Shown: positions 1 through 8,114, counted from the first letter of the stretch. The stretch is 17,684 bases of DNA from Chloroflexota bacterium (GCA_005889285.1 VBFF01000048.1:1-17684); one strand, 5' to 3'. The notes: generated from the letters alone by a model not told the origin. Program-made: numbers and translations.

Positions 1-30
1 CGCGAGGCGGAGTCCTTCGAGGATGCTCAC
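1..30 (-). CDS. ABC transporter permease, MacB/FtsX type (N-terminal fragment, runs off the left edge)
   Basis: A GTG at 28-30 overlaps the TGA stop of the upstream ATPase gene (27-29) in a GTGA arrangement. The ten codons before the window edge read [10 protein letters not shown]. FtsX-like permeases of MacB exporters commonly begin with a short amphipathic stretch of the form M-x-I-L-E-x-L-R, just before the first membrane helix. Position after an adaptor and an ATPase gene is where such a permease is expected. Only ten residues are visible, so the call rests on context and this short N-terminal match. Confidence 0.55.
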   Translation of the reverse strand, partial: MSILEGLRLA

Positions 31-722
31 CGCACCATCTCCGTCGCCACCGCCTGGCGTTCGTCGCTCACGATCACGCCGTCGCGCAGCCGCACCACGC
101 GCTGGGCAAAGGCCGCGATGTCCGGCTCGTGCGTGATCAGCACGATGGTCCGGCCCTGGTGGTTGAGCTCGCGAAGCAGCTTCATGATTTCGGTGCTCGA
201 TTCGCTATCAAGGTTGCCGGTCGGCTCATCGGCAAGGAGGATCGCCGGATCCGTAACCAGGGCGCGGGCGACCGCCACGCGCTGCTGCTGGCCGCCTGAG
301 AGCTCGTTGGGGAGGTGGCTGGCACGCTGCAGGAGGCCGACCGATTCGAGCGCCGCCATCGCCCGTTCGCGGCGCTGCTGATTGTCGCCCGCGTAGATGA
401 GCGGCATCTCGACGTTGTGCACCGCGCTGGCGCGGGGAATCAGGTTGTACGACTGGAAGACAAAGCCGATCTTTCGATTTCGGATCCAGGCCAGCTGGTC
501 GTCGCTTAGCGCCGACACGTCGTAGCCATCGAGAATGTAGCGGCCGGAGGACGGCTGATCGAGGCAGCCGATCAGGTTCATCAGGGTGCTCTTGCCGGAG
601 CCCGAGGGTCCCATGATGGCGACGAACTCGCCCTCCGGAATGTGGAGGGAAATTCCCTTGAGGGCGGCTACCTCGACCTCACCGGCGAGATAGACCTTTG
701 TGATGCCCTCGAGGGTGATCAC
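27..722 (-). CDS. ABC transporter ATP-binding protein, MacB/LolD-type
   Basis: This 231-residue ATPase powers a MacAB/LolCDE-type transporter at the cytoplasmic membrane. All nucleotide-binding motifs are intact: Walker [10 protein letters not shown] (38-46), Q-loop Gln90 in [10 protein letters not shown], signature LSGGQQQ (141-147), Walker B ILLADEP with catalytic Glu166, D-loop GNLD, and switch His198 in ITHEP. The signature and the SYNLIP segment after the Q-loop are typical of the macrolide/lipoprotein exporter subfamily. Its GTG start (720-722) overlaps the stop of the adaptor gene by 4 nt, and its own stop overlaps the next gene's GTG, so translation is probably coupled from adaptor through ATPase to permease. 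The substrate cannot be read from the sequence. Family assignment is firm; the MacB label is inferred from the adjacent adaptor. Confidence 0.95.
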   Translation of the reverse strand: MITLEGITKVYLAGEVEVAALKGISLHIPEGEFVAIMGPSGSGKSTLMNLIGCLDQPSSGRYILDGYDVSALSDDQLAWIRNRKIGFVFQSYNLIPRASAVHNVEMPLIYAGDNQQRRERAMAALESVGLLQRASHLPNELSGGQQQRVAVARALVTDPAILLADEPTGNLDSESSTEIMKLLRELNHQGRTIVLITHEPDIAAFAQRVVRLRDGVIVSDERQAVATEMVR

Positions 723-2218
723 CCGCCGCCGCCCCGGACGACGCCTCCGCCGCCGAAGCCGCCGCCACCGCCGCGGACGAGGTTGTTGCCGTTCGTGGTG
801 GTGCCGGCCGATGTACGGATGGTCGGGAGCACCACGATGTCACCTTGGTTGAGGCCGGCCTTGATCTCGGTGTAGGTGTCGCCGACCACGCCGGTGATGA
901 CCTCGGTCGGGACTTGCTGGCCTTTCGAGAGGACGGTCACCATCGAGGTTCCTCCCGTGGTTCGCACCGCCGCGTTGGGCACGCGGACGGCGTTGTCCGC
1001 ATTGGCGACGGTGACCGACGCATTCGCGGTCATCCCCTCGCGCAGGCGGGGATCGGTACGGTTGAGGATGAAGCTGACGTAGTAGTCGACGACGTTGGAG
1101 ACCACCGTGGCGCTGGGACTGATGCTCAGCACGTGGCCGGAGATGGTCAGATTCGGGATGGCGTCGAAGGTGAAGGCGACCGTCTGATTGGCGGCCAGCC
1201 GGGCGGAATCGGTCTCGGCGAATGGCATCACGGCGACGAAGCTACTGTTGTCGTCGATCACCATGAAGCCGGATGAACCGCCGGACCCGCTGCTGGACGG
1301 TTGCGGGGCGAGGGATCCGGGTGCTTGCGCCGTCCCGCCTCCTGCCGTCTCTCCGGGGACCCCGGTGATGCTGATCACCACGCCGGAGGTCGGCGCGATG
1401 AGGGTCGTTTGGTTCAGCGACACCTGGGCCGCCGCCACCTGGGCTTGTGCGGCCGCCACCTGCGCCTGGCCGGACGCCAGCGCGTTCGGCTTGACCTGGG
1501 TCTGCACCGCCAGGTTGTCACGCGAGGAGGTGATCTGCTGCGAGGCCGAATTGATCCTGGACTGGCCGCTGATCGCGTCCATGTGCTGCTTGCTCTGATC
1601 ATTCGCCAACTGCGCCTTCGCCTGCGAGCAGGCAACCGAGGCCGGGTCGATGCCGCAATCGCTGTTGACCTTCGCCTGGTCACTGGCGACGGTCGCGGCG
1701 TCGGCCTGGTTGGTGGCGTTCACGGAGGCCACCGTGTCGTTGTAATTTTGCTGCGCATTGCTGACTTGATGTTGCAGTTGCGCGACCTGCGCCGCGGTGA
1801 GCGGCGTCTGCGTCGCCTGCAGATTGGCCTGGGCCGAGGCCAGCGAGGCCTGCGCCTGGGCGAGGGCGGCCTGCTGCGTCGACGAGTCGATGCGCGCCAG
1901 CACCTGGCCCGTCGTCACCTTATCGCCGACCTTGACGTCGACCTCGGTCAAGATCCCGCTCTGTTTGAAATTCACGTTCATCCGGCCGACCGGCAAGAGG
2001 GAGCCGGTTCCGCTGACAACCGAGGTCACGGAGCCGCGGTCGGCGGTGGCGGTGCGAATCGTGGCGGCCGCGGGTTGCGCGAACACGGTGTCGCGGGCGA
2101 TGAGGCCACTCAGAAGCACCCCGATCAGGCCGAGACCGAGCAGCCAGGCGCGCGTGCCCGTGAGCCAGAAGCGCCGCCGAAGCTCTGGCAATGGTTTGAG
2201 CGTGGGAGCTTGCCGCAT
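719..2218 (-). CDS. MacA/HlyD-family efflux adaptor with glycine-rich C-terminus
   Basis: This 499-residue membrane-fusion-type adaptor works with the ATPase and permease encoded downstream. A single N-terminal membrane helix lies at about 23-45. The two halves of a biotinyl-lipoyl domain are at about 77-112 ([18 protein letters not shown]) and 270-293 ([10 protein letters not shown]), split by a Gln/Ala-rich helical hairpin (about 113-269). A beta-barrel and membrane-proximal domain follow (about 317-470). Oddities: Cys188 and Cys197 near the middle of the hairpin could form a disulfide; a Gly/Ser/Pro-rich loop sits at 290-317; and the protein ends in a tail that is almost all glycine (483-499). 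The ATG start at 2216-2218 has a GGGAAAGG-like site upstream. The gene lies 45 bp after htrA and overlaps the ATPase gene by 4 nt. No outer-membrane channel gene is visible, as expected if the host is monoderm. Confidence 0.92.
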   Translation of the reverse strand: MRQAPTLKPLPELRRRFWLTGTRAWLLGLGLIGVLLSGLIARDTVFAQPAAATIRTATADRGSVTSVVSGTGSLLPVGRMNVNFKQSGILTEVDVKVGDKVTTGQVLARIDSSTQQAALAQAQASLASAQANLQATQTPLTAAQVAQLQHQVSNAQQNYNDTVASVNATNQADAATVASDQAKVNSDCGIDPASVACSQAKAQLANDQSKQHMDAISGQSRINSASQQITSSRDNLAVQTQVKPNALASGQAQVAAAQAQVAAAQVSLNQTTLIAPTSGVVISITGVPGETAGGGTAQAPGSLAPQPSSSGSGGSSGFMVIDDNSSFVAVMPFAETDSARLAANQTVAFTFDAIPNLTISGHVLSISPSATVVSNVVDYYVSFILNRTDPRLREGMTANASVTVANADNAVRVPNAAVRTTGGTSMVTVLSKGQQVPTEVITGVVGDTYTEIKAGLNQGDIVVLPTIRTSAGTTTNGNNLVRGGGGGFGGGGVVRGGGG

Positions 2219-2263
2219 CAGACCTTTCCCGGCGCGTTTGTGTCGATCATTTTTGAATGCCCC

Positions 2264-3493
2264 CTACGGAGTCGCTGACGGTTGGGCCTGGAAGTTGCCC
2301 AGCGTCACTCCTATGGAAATGTGCTGTCCATTGCGTGTCACCGAGAGGGTGACGCGATCGCCGACGTTCTTGGTGTCGAGGTATTGCGTGAGTTCCTCGA
2401 TGGTCGTGATCGAATGGCCGTCAATGGCGGTGATCACGTCATCGTTGGCCGAGGCCTGCCCGTCCGCCCGCAAGCCGGCCTTGGCCGAGGGCCCACCCGG
2501 TACGACCTGGACGACCAGCACCCCCGACTTCTCACTCAGGCCAAGCTGGTCCGCCGTGCTGGCGGTCAGCGTCTGACCGCTGATGCCCAGCCAGGGGTGC
2601 TGGATGGCCACGCCCTTCTCCAGCGAGGGCAACAGGGACGCGGCGCGATTGACGGGGATGGCGAAGCCGACGCCCACGTTCCCCTCGACTGGGCTCTGGA
2701 TCGAATCATTGACGCCGATCAACTGGCCACGACCATCGAGCAGCGCGCCACCGGAGTTCCCGGGGTTGATCGGCGCGTCGGTCTGGATCATGCCGGTGAG
2801 CGCCCGTCCATTGGGAGCGGTCGTGCCGCGATTCAAGCCCGAGATGATGCCGGCCGTGAACGAGCCCTGCAGGCCGAACGGCGAGCCGATGGCGAGTGCG
2901 GTGTCGCCAACCTGAAGGCTATCGGAGTTGCCCAGGGGCAGCGGGTGAAGCTGGTCCGCTGAGACCGAGACTTTGACCACGGCGAGGTCCGCGCTCTGGT
3001 CGACACCCTTCACCTGCCCGGTCGTTGTGCGGCCGTCGCTGAAGGTCACGCGGATCTGGTTGGCACCGGATATCACGTGCGCGTTGGTGAGGATGTCGCC
3101 CTGGGTGTCGACGACGATCCCGGAGCCCTCCGCCTGGCTGAAGGACCGCGGACCGCCTGAGCTGGTCGAGGCGTTGATTGTCACCACGCCGTTCTTGGCT
3201 TGCTGGTAGATGGCGGCGAACGATCCCGGCGACGCGGCGGGTGCGCCAACGCCGGGGGCCACCGTGGCGACCGCGTTGGGGCTGGTGCCGGTGTTGCGAT
3301 GGCTGACGAGGACGGCGCCGACAGCGCCGCCGGCGACACTGCCGACGACCAGCCCGGCGGCGAGCATGGCGGCTGCCATGCTGCGCGCCGGACGGTGGGG
3401 AAAGGAGGGAACGGGTTGAACGGGTTCGACGGGCGCCGGCGGTTCGGGCGCGACGGGAGTCTCGAAGAAGTCCGGCGCGAACGGATCCCGCAT
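2264..3493 (-). CDS. htrA: Membrane-anchored HtrA/DegP-like serine protease with one PDZ domain
   Basis: This trypsin-like protease degrades or chaperones misfolded envelope proteins. The 409 residues show a Pro/acidic cytoplasmic N-terminus (1-38), one membrane helix (about 39-63), a linker, a protease domain (about 90-290) and a single PDZ domain (about 300-399). The catalytic triad is complete: His139 in LTNAHV, Asp169 in QSADLAVV and Ser247 in PGNSGGAL. Architecture matches anchored HtrA proteins of Gram-positive bacteria and Chloroflexota, with one PDZ rather than the two of DegP. The ATG at 3491-3493 is the first in-frame start; no good ribosome site sits at normal distance, and a perfect AGGAGG lies 32 nt upstream. 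The gene follows a two-component system across a 102-bp gap holding a direct repeat that looks like a response-regulator site. Such regulation is known for htrA-like genes under CiaRH, CssRS and MprAB. Confidence 0.95.
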   Translation of the reverse strand: MRDPFAPDFFETPVAPEPPAPVEPVQPVPSFPHRPARSMAAAMLAAGLVVGSVAGGAVGAVLVSHRNTGTSPNAVATVAPGVGAPAASPGSFAAIYQQAKNGVVTINASTSSGGPRSFSQAEGSGIVVDTQGDILTNAHVISGANQIRVTFSDGRTTTGQVKGVDQSADLAVVKVSVSADQLHPLPLGNSDSLQVGDTALAIGSPFGLQGSFTAGIISGLNRGTTAPNGRALTGMIQTDAPINPGNSGGALLDGRGQLIGVNDSIQSPVEGNVGVGFAIPVNRAASLLPSLEKGVAIQHPWLGISGQTLTASTADQLGLSEKSGVLVVQVVPGGPSAKAGLRADGQASANDDVITAIDGHSITTIEELTQYLDTKNVGDRVTLSVTRNGQHISIGVTLGNFQAQPSATP

Positions 3494-3525
3494 GTGCGAG
3501 AACCATGCTGCGCGCGAGCGATGAG

Positions 3526-3531
3526 CCTCCT
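3526..3531 (-). promoter_or_regulatory. Orphan AGGAGG Shine-Dalgarno-like sequence upstream of htrA
   Basis: A perfect AGGAGG on the minus strand lies 32 nt before the htrA ATG (3493) and 19 nt before an out-of-frame ATG (3506). No ATG, GTG or TTG occurs in the htrA frame between it and 3493. It is too far away to serve the annotated start directly unless the leader folds. Confidence 0.3.
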
Positions 3532-3542
3532 GTGAAAGGCGC

Positions 3543-3559
3543 CTAAGAGCTCGCTAAGA
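3543..3559 (-). promoter_or_regulatory. Perfect direct repeat TCTTAG-N5-TCTTAG, candidate response-regulator operator for htrA
   Basis: On the minus strand two identical TCTTAG hexamers are separated by CGAGC, so they repeat every 11 bp. OmpR/PhoB-family regulators typically bind direct repeats with this period; CiaR, which controls streptococcal htrA, binds a TTAAG-type hexamer repeat with a 5-bp spacer. The site lies 50-66 bp before the htrA start and directly downstream of the kinase gene. The likely ligand is the regulator encoded at 5119-5799. The function is inferred. Confidence 0.5.
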
Positions 3560-3595
3560 CTTTTGGCGGGCCCGCCGGCCCACGCGAGCCGCGCT

Positions 3596-5122
3596 TTAGT
3601 GCGATGCGAGCGTTTGAGGCGTTATTGGCAGCTCGACCGTGAAGGCCGCCCCGCCGCGGGGATTGTTGGCGGCGGTCACCTGCCCCCCGTGCTCTTTCGC
3701 AATCCACCGCGCGATCGCCAGGCCCAGCCCGGTCCCTTCGCCCGATCGCGCTGCGTCCGATTGGTAGAAGCGCTCGAAGACGCGCTCCAGATCTTCCGCG
3801 GGGATACCCGGACCGTCATCGGCAACCATCAGCCGCGCCACCTGGTGACCGTTATCCAGCCGCAGCTGGATCCGGCCGCCCTCGTGCGTGTGCTTGAAGG
3901 CGTTATCGATCAGGATCCACAGCAGCTGCTTGATCGCGTCGGCGTTGCCCTGGACCGGCAGCGGCAAACCGTCGAGCAGCTCGATGCGACGCAGCGGTTG
4001 CAGCGTCTGCGCCTGCCGGGTGACATCCTGCATGATGGGAAGTAGATCGATCGGCGCCTTGTCCAGGTGATAACCGGCGTCGGCGCGCGCGAGCGTCAGC
4101 AAGTCCTGCACCATGCGACTCATCCGCTCACTCTCGCCCGCGATGTCATTGAGGGCGGCGAGGCGGTCATCCGTTGCGATGTCCTGTCGCTTGAGCAGCA
4201 GGCCGACATTGCCACGGATCGTTGTCAATGGGGTCCGCAGCTCATGGGACGCGTCCGCCACGAAGCGACGCTGCGCGATGAGCGCCGACTGAAGCCGGTG
4301 GTATGCATCCTCCAGCTGCCGCAGCATCTGGTTGAAGCTGCGCTGCAGCCGGCCCACCTCGTCGTCGGGCGCACTCTCTGGCAGCCGTCGGCTGAGGTCC
4401 TGGGTCCGACCGATGTCTTCCGCGGTGTTCGCCATCGCGTCCAGGGGACGCAGGGCGCGGCCGGCCAGCCACCAGCTGGCGGCCCCAGCGGCGAGCAAGG
4501 TCAGCAGTCCACCCGCCGCGAGAAAGAGGCGGAGACCGGCCAGCTCACCCTCGATGCCGGCCAGGGATTGCCCAACGACGAGATAGCCGGCGGGCCCGGT
4601 CGGAGAGGCAAGCTGTCGCACATAGACGCGCATCAATGGGCCATTATCGGCTCTGGCGTTGGTGATGATTCCGCGGTCAAACGGCGCGGATTGGAGCACG
4701 CTGGCCGGCAACACGGGGTCCGCGCCGTTGATCTTGCCGGTGGAAACCACCCGGTTCTGGTCGAAAAGCGTGATCTCCACGAAGACGTCCGAACTCTTGG
4801 CGATATCGATCGGCAGGTCAAACGGACTGAATTGGAAGCCTCTTCGGGTGACAAGCTGGCGCATGACATCGTCGCCGCGTGTGCTCAGCGCCGCATCTTG
4901 CGCTCGATACAGGTTGCCTTCGACGAGAATGTACACCAGGGAGCTGAAGGTCACGACGGCCAGCGCGACAACACCGGCGAAGAGCGCAATGCGCCCGCGA
5001 ATGGGAATTTTCCGGCGCGCCCGAGTTCGCTCGCTGAGCCAGCTCGATACCCGGCCGGACGATCGTCGGAGAAAGGACCCGCGTTCGGTGATCGGCGCCC
5101 GATCTCCGAGAGTGGCGTTCAT
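3596..5122 (-). CDS. Sensor histidine kinase, two-transmembrane, HAMP-containing (OmpR-system partner)
   Basis: This 508-residue kinase senses an extracytoplasmic signal and phosphorylates the adjacent response regulator. Order of parts: a basic cytoplasmic N-terminus, membrane helix 1 (about 45-67), an extracytoplasmic sensor region (about 68-190), membrane helix 2 (about 196-220), HAMP (about 221-273), a HisKA domain with phospho-acceptor His293 in [10 protein letters not shown], and an ATPase domain with N-box Asn407 (IDNAFKHT), the G1 box DDGPGIP (435-441) and the G2 box GEGTGLGLA (461-469). All catalytic motifs are present. The ATG at 5120-5122 overlaps the regulator's TGA. A strong AAGGAGG lies only one base before it, inside the last codons of the regulator, which suggests coupled translation. 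The sensor region has no recognisable ligand motif. Position before htrA and a MacAB-like exporter suggests envelope-stress sensing, which is inference. Confidence 0.95.
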   Translation of the reverse strand: MNATLGDRAPITERGSFLRRSSGRVSSWLSERTRARRKIPIRGRIALFAGVVALAVVTFSSLVYILVEGNLYRAQDAALSTRGDDVMRQLVTRRGFQFSPFDLPIDIAKSSDVFVEITLFDQNRVVSTGKINGADPVLPASVLQSAPFDRGIITNARADNGPLMRVYVRQLASPTGPAGYLVVGQSLAGIEGELAGLRLFLAAGGLLTLLAAGAASWWLAGRALRPLDAMANTAEDIGRTQDLSRRLPESAPDDEVGRLQRSFNQMLRQLEDAYHRLQSALIAQRRFVADASHELRTPLTTIRGNVGLLLKRQDIATDDRLAALNDIAGESERMSRMVQDLLTLARADAGYHLDKAPIDLLPIMQDVTRQAQTLQPLRRIELLDGLPLPVQGNADAIKQLLWILIDNAFKHTHEGGRIQLRLDNGHQVARLMVADDGPGIPAEDLERVFERFYQSDAARSGEGTGLGLAIARWIAKEHGGQVTAANNPRGGAAFTVELPITPQTLASH

Positions 5123-5799
5123 TCCTCCTTCAATATGTACCCAACCCCGCGCACGGTCTGCAGCAGGCGGGGGCGTCCGCCCTGCTCGAGCTTTTGACGC
5201 AGGTAGCCGACGTACACGTCGACCACGTTACTACTCGCCCCAAAGTCGAAACCCCAGACGGCATCGAGCAATTGCTCGCGGCGCAACACCTGGCCGGGAT
5301 TTCGCATGAAGTGTTGCAGTAGGTCGAACTCCTTGGCCGTCGTGGCGATCAACTGGTCGGCACGGCGAACCTCGCGCGTCGCGAGGTCCATCACGACATC
5401 GGCGTAGCGCAAGGTGCGGCGGGCGCGCGGAGCCCGGCGCCGAAGGAGCGCGCGCACCCGGGCGAGCAACTCCTCGTAAGCGAACGGCTTGACCAGATAG
5501 TCGTCAGCGCCCTGGTCGAGTCCTTTGACACGGTCCGCCGTGCCGTCCTTGGCGGTGAGCAGCAGGATCGGCACATCGCCCTCCGCGCGCAGGCGCCGGG
5601 TCACCTCGAGCCCGTCCATGCCCGGCATCATGATGTCCAGGATGGCGAGATCGGGCATGCGCTCGCGGGCGCGGTTGAGGGCGATCTGGCCGTCCGGCGC
5701 GACCTCCACCTGGTAGCCCTCGTAGATCAGGGCACGGCGCAGCGCCGCCGCGATCTTCGCGTCATCGTCGACCACGAGGACATGCGGTTGCTCGGCCAT
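5119..5799 (-). CDS. OmpR/PhoB-family response regulator
   Basis: This DNA-binding regulator is the partner of the kinase that follows it. The receiver domain has the acidic triad in VVDDDAK, phospho-acceptor Asp in [10 protein letters not shown] (residue 59 counted from the longer start), the switch Thr in LLLTAKD and the conserved Lys in [10 protein letters not shown]. The C-terminal winged helix is complete, with EFDLL near its start and the recognition-helix region [17 protein letters not shown] followed by RGVGY. Two starts are possible: ATG at 5811 (MVASMAEQ..., 230 aa) with no ribosome site, or ATG at 5799 (226 aa) preceded by GGTGG at 5 nt. The shorter one gives the usual short N-terminus and is preferred. 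A CTTAG element lies directly upstream of 5811 and another 25 bp further, which could allow autoregulation. Confidence 0.95.
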   Translation of the reverse strand: MAEQPHVLVVDDDAKIAAALRRALIYEGYQVEVAPDGQIALNRARERMPDLAILDIMMPGMDGLEVTRRLRAEGDVPILLLTAKDGTADRVKGLDQGADDYLVKPFAYEELLARVRALLRRRAPRARRTLRYADVVMDLATREVRRADQLIATTAKEFDLLQHFMRNPGQVLRREQLLDAVWGFDFGASSNVVDVYVGYLRQKLEQGGRPRLLQTVRGVGYILKEE

Positions 5800-5811
5800 G
5801 CTCGCCACCAT

Positions 5812-5842
5812 CTAAGCACGAACACATGAGAATGGCCTAAGA
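5812..5842 (-). promoter_or_regulatory. Two CTTAG elements upstream of the response regulator, possible autoregulatory site
   Basis: The minus strand has TCTTAG (5837-5842) and GCTTAG (5812-5817), similar to the hexamers repeated before htrA. Their 25-bp spacing does not fit the 11-bp period, so this is a weaker candidate. It lies in the 49-61 bp gap between the Nramp gene and the regulator. Confidence 0.25.
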
Positions 5843-5860
5843 ATCCGCCGAACGCGCCCG

Positions 5861-7171
5861 TCAGCCGCCGGTAAACATCGTCGCCAACATCGCGATGGCG
5901 GCGGCGGCCATGAACGCCGTGGCGACCGCAGTCAGTGCGACGCTGAGCGTGCCACTCACATAGCGCTTCATGACGGCGGGGTCTCTTCCCAGAAGCACGA
6001 TCAACAGCAGGAGCGGAGGCGCGACGACGCCATTGATGACGGCCGCAAGGAAGAGCGCGCGGATTGGGTCGAGGTGCATGAAATTCATCACGACGCCCGC
6101 CATGGTGGCCAGCGTGAGGATGATGTAGAAGGCCGGTCGCTGCTGCGGCTTGCTGGCCAGGCTTCCCGGCAAGCCGAGGAACTCCTTGATCGCGTAGGTG
6201 GCGGAACCGGTCAGGATCGGGATGGCGAGCAGGCCGGCGCCGATGAGGCCAACCGAGAAGACGATGAAGGCAAACGGTCCGGCGACAGGGGCCAGCGCCG
6301 CAGCGGCCTCAGCGGCGGTCTGGACGCCCGTCTTGCCGTGCGCGTGCAACACCGCCGCGGAGGTGAGAATGATGAAGTACATCACGAGGTTGGAAAACGC
6401 CATTCCGATCACGACGTCGGTTCGGGCGGCGCGAAGCTCGGAGAGCCGCAGCCCGTGACGGCCGGCCTGGGGGTTGGTGGCGCCGGCCGCCGCCAACTCG
6501 TCGACCTCGGAGGACGCTTGCCAGAAGAAGAGGTATGGCGAGATGGTGGTGCCGAGCACCGCCACCAGAGCCATGACGAAATCCTTCGAGAATTCGACGT
6601 GCGGGATGACGGTCGCCCTGAGCACCTCGAGCAGCGCGGGATGGGCGAAGAAGGCGGTGATGACATAGGCGAACAAAGCTAGGGTCAACCACTTGAAAAT
6701 CTTGAAGATCGCGGCATAGGTGGCAAAGACCTGGAGCAGGATGATGAGGAGCGCCACCGGGACGACCAGCCAGAGCGCCCGAACAGCCCCACGCGACAAC
6801 AGCGAACCGGCCGCGGCCACCGCCCCCAGGTCGGCGCCGACATTGAACGTGTTGGCGGCGAGCAGTCCGAGAATGGCGATGCCGACCAGCCAGCGCGGGA
6901 ATTTGCGACGCAGGCTCGCTCCCAACCCGACGCCGGTCTGAAGCGCGATCCGCGCGCACAGCTCCTGCACCGCGCTCATCAGCGGAAAGGTGAAGAGCGC
7001 CAGCCAGAGCAGCCCGTACCCAAACTGGCTCCCGACCTGGGAGTAGGTGCCGATGCCGCTGGGATCGTCGTCGCTGGCGCCGGTGATCAGCCCCGGGCCG
7101 AGCCGTTGCAGGAAGCCGACGAAGCCCTTGCCCGTCGCCGGCTCGATGGATGACGCCTTTTTCGTCCTCAT
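5861..7171 (-). CDS. Nramp (SLC11)-family divalent metal transporter with a non-canonical metal site
   Basis: This is a polytopic membrane protein of 436 residues with about 11 hydrophobic segments, of the Nramp/MntH family that imports divalent metals with protons. The TM1 motif reads DDDPSGIGTY (34-43) where canonical members have DPGN, and the TM6 motif reads GTTISPYLFF (208-217) where canonical members have MPH. The manganese-coordinating Met and following His are therefore Ser211 and Tyr213. Such sequences form a divergent branch, and the substrate may be Mg2+ or another ion rather than Mn2+/Fe2+. The frame is open back to an ATG at 7270, but the ATG at 7171 is preferred: the extra 33 residues are Arg-rich and family-unlike, and they would run through the operator palindrome at 7175-7197. 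The gene is divergent from a peptidase gene. Confidence 0.88.
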   Translation of the reverse strand: MRTKKASSIEPATGKGFVGFLQRLGPGLITGASDDDPSGIGTYSQVGSQFGYGLLWLALFTFPLMSAVQELCARIALQTGVGLGASLRRKFPRWLVGIAILGLLAANTFNVGADLGAVAAAGSLLSRGAVRALWLVVPVALLIILLQVFATYAAIFKIFKWLTLALFAYVITAFFAHPALLEVLRATVIPHVEFSKDFVMALVAVLGTTISPYLFFWQASSEVDELAAAGATNPQAGRHGLRLSELRAARTDVVIGMAFSNLVMYFIILTSAAVLHAHGKTGVQTAAEAAAALAPVAGPFAFIVFSVGLIGAGLLAIPILTGSATYAIKEFLGLPGSLASKPQQRPAFYIILTLATMAGVVMNFMHLDPIRALFLAAVINGVVAPPLLLLIVLLGRDPAVMKRYVSGTLSVALTAVATAFMAAAAIAMLATMFTGG

Positions 7172-7174
7172 ATT

Positions 7175-7197
7175 ACCTGATAGGAAGGATATCAGGT
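7175..7197. promoter_or_regulatory. Inverted repeat ACCTGATA-N7-TATCAGGT, candidate operator of the Nramp gene
   Basis: A perfect 8-bp inverted repeat with a 7-bp spacer ends 3 bp before the Nramp ATG (7171). The symmetry and overlap with the start region fit a dimeric repressor. A metal-responsive DtxR/MntR or Fur-type regulator is plausible from the gene served, but the sequence does not match a consensus I can name. A transcribed hairpin blocking the ribosome site is the alternative. Confidence 0.5.
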
Positions 7198-7291
7198 TCC
7201 AAGCTGAACGACCCGCCCATGGCATACTGTCCCGGCCATAACCTGGCGGCCGCCGGCGCCGTTGTAACAACCGGCCGCAGGGTCTGGCCAG

Positions 7292-7309
7292 CTGATACCG
7301 TCACTGATA
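7292..7309 (+). promoter_or_regulatory. Direct repeat of CTGATA (12-bp period) upstream of the peptidase gene
   Basis: CTGATA occurs at 7292-7297 and 7304-7309, the same core as the half-sites of the inverted repeat at 7175-7197. The second copy extends to CTGATAGGATG, close to CTGATAGGAAG at 7177-7187. One regulator may bind both ends of the divergent region. This is inferred from sequence repetition only. Confidence 0.35.
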
Positions 7310-7322
7310 GGATGAGACAGGA

Positions 7323-8114
7323 ATGTCACAGGGAGTAATAAAAATTGCGCTGGCGATGGCATTCGCCGCGCTTCTGCCGTCCTGTTTCGGTGCGCAGGTC
7401 AATACACGACCCATCGGGCCGGTCGCGCTCGCCTACAACTTCACCAAGCCGTCGCCCGCGCCGACCGAGACGCCCCAGCCGCAGCCGTCCCTGACAGTCG
7501 GCCAGGTCTCGCCCGGCCAGGGGGCGGTCGAAGTTCGCGGCTTCCACGAGCCGCCGGACTGGGCCCACCGCAACTATTGCGGCGCCGGGGCGACCCAGGT
7601 CCTGCTCTCGGCGTGGATGACCGACGTGCCGGACATCGAGGCCGTCGCCAGGGCATCGAAGCTGAACCCGAGCAGCGGCGAATTTGGCGCCAACGCAACC
7701 ACGGCGATCAACGGCTTCCTCAACCCGGTGGTGGTCCCGGCGCTTGGGCAACCCCGCTACAAGGCGGAGCACGTTGTGACGCTCGACGAGGTCAAGGCCC
7801 GCATCGTGGGCGACATCGTCGACCAGCAGACCATCGCGACCTTCGGCCATGGAGCGCCCGTCATGGTGCAGACGATGACTCGGACGATGCCGGGGTGGAA
7901 CCGTTGGAACGCGACCCACATGATCACGATCTTCGCCTTCGACTTCAGTCACGACGATCCCGCGCTCGACACGGTGACCTATGCCGAGACGCCGTCGCCG
8001 CTGGCCGGCTACCGCGGTCCGGACTTCCAGACGATATCCGTCAAGGCGCTCTGGGTGGCGATGCAGGCCTATCTGCGCGAGTTTCCGCAGGACCCGATGA
8101 ACGTCATCAGCTAG
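7323..8114 (+). CDS. C39-like papain-fold cysteine peptidase, probable secreted lipoprotein
   Basis: This 263-residue protein starts with a hydrophobic signal segment ending in LLPSC, a possible lipobox with Cys21 as the lipidated residue; Pro at -2 is not ideal. A Pro/Thr-rich linker (about 40-60) follows. The catalytic-like region has HRNYCGAGATQVLL (82-95), resembling the nucleophile motif of Peptidase_C39_2 proteins with Cys86 as nucleophile, then a histidine in ATHMITIFAFD (197-207) with His199 and Asp207 as possible dyad and triad partners. These proteins are extracytoplasmic and mostly uncharacterised. The ATG at 7323 has AGACAGGA just upstream. The gene is divergent from the Nramp transporter, with shared CTGATA elements between them, and ends 30 bp before folE. 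Family assignment is from motif resemblance, so the substrate is unknown. Confidence 0.6.
   Translation: MSQGVIKIALAMAFAALLPSCFGAQVNTRPIGPVALAYNFTKPSPAPTETPQPQPSLTVGQVSPGQGAVEVRGFHEPPDWAHRNYCGAGATQVLLSAWMTDVPDIEAVARASKLNPSSGEFGANATTAINGFLNPVVVPALGQPRYKAEHVVTLDEVKARIVGDIVDQQTIATFGHGAPVMVQTMTRTMPGWNRWNATHMITIFAFDFSHDDPALDTVTYAETPSPLAGYRGPDFQTISVKALWVAMQAYLREFPQDPMNVIS

Noticed and set aside
1301..2278. Plus-strand open frame of 325 codons opposite the adaptor gene
   Set aside because: Shadow of the adaptor; highly repetitive Arg/Gly/His/Leu composition.
2919..3506. Alternative minus-strand reading starting at the ATG at 3506, closer to the AGGAGG
   Set aside because: It runs out of frame through htrA and gives an Arg-rich sequence without domains.
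3565..3576. Perfect 12-bp palindrome GGCGGGCCCGCC as terminator of the kinase gene
   Set aside because: No T tract follows on the minus strand and the palindrome leaves no proper loop; it may be chance in GC-rich DNA.
4067..5197. Plus-strand open frame of 376 codons opposite the kinase gene
   Set aside because: Shadow of the kinase, whose motifs are complete on the minus strand.
7172..7270. Longer N-terminus of the Nramp protein from the ATG at 7270
   Set aside because: The extra residues are Arg-rich and unlike the family, and the segment covers the operator-like inverted repeat.
7261..7271. GTTGTAACAAC palindrome between the divergent genes
   Set aside because: Only 5-bp arms, with no second copy; too weak to list as an operator.
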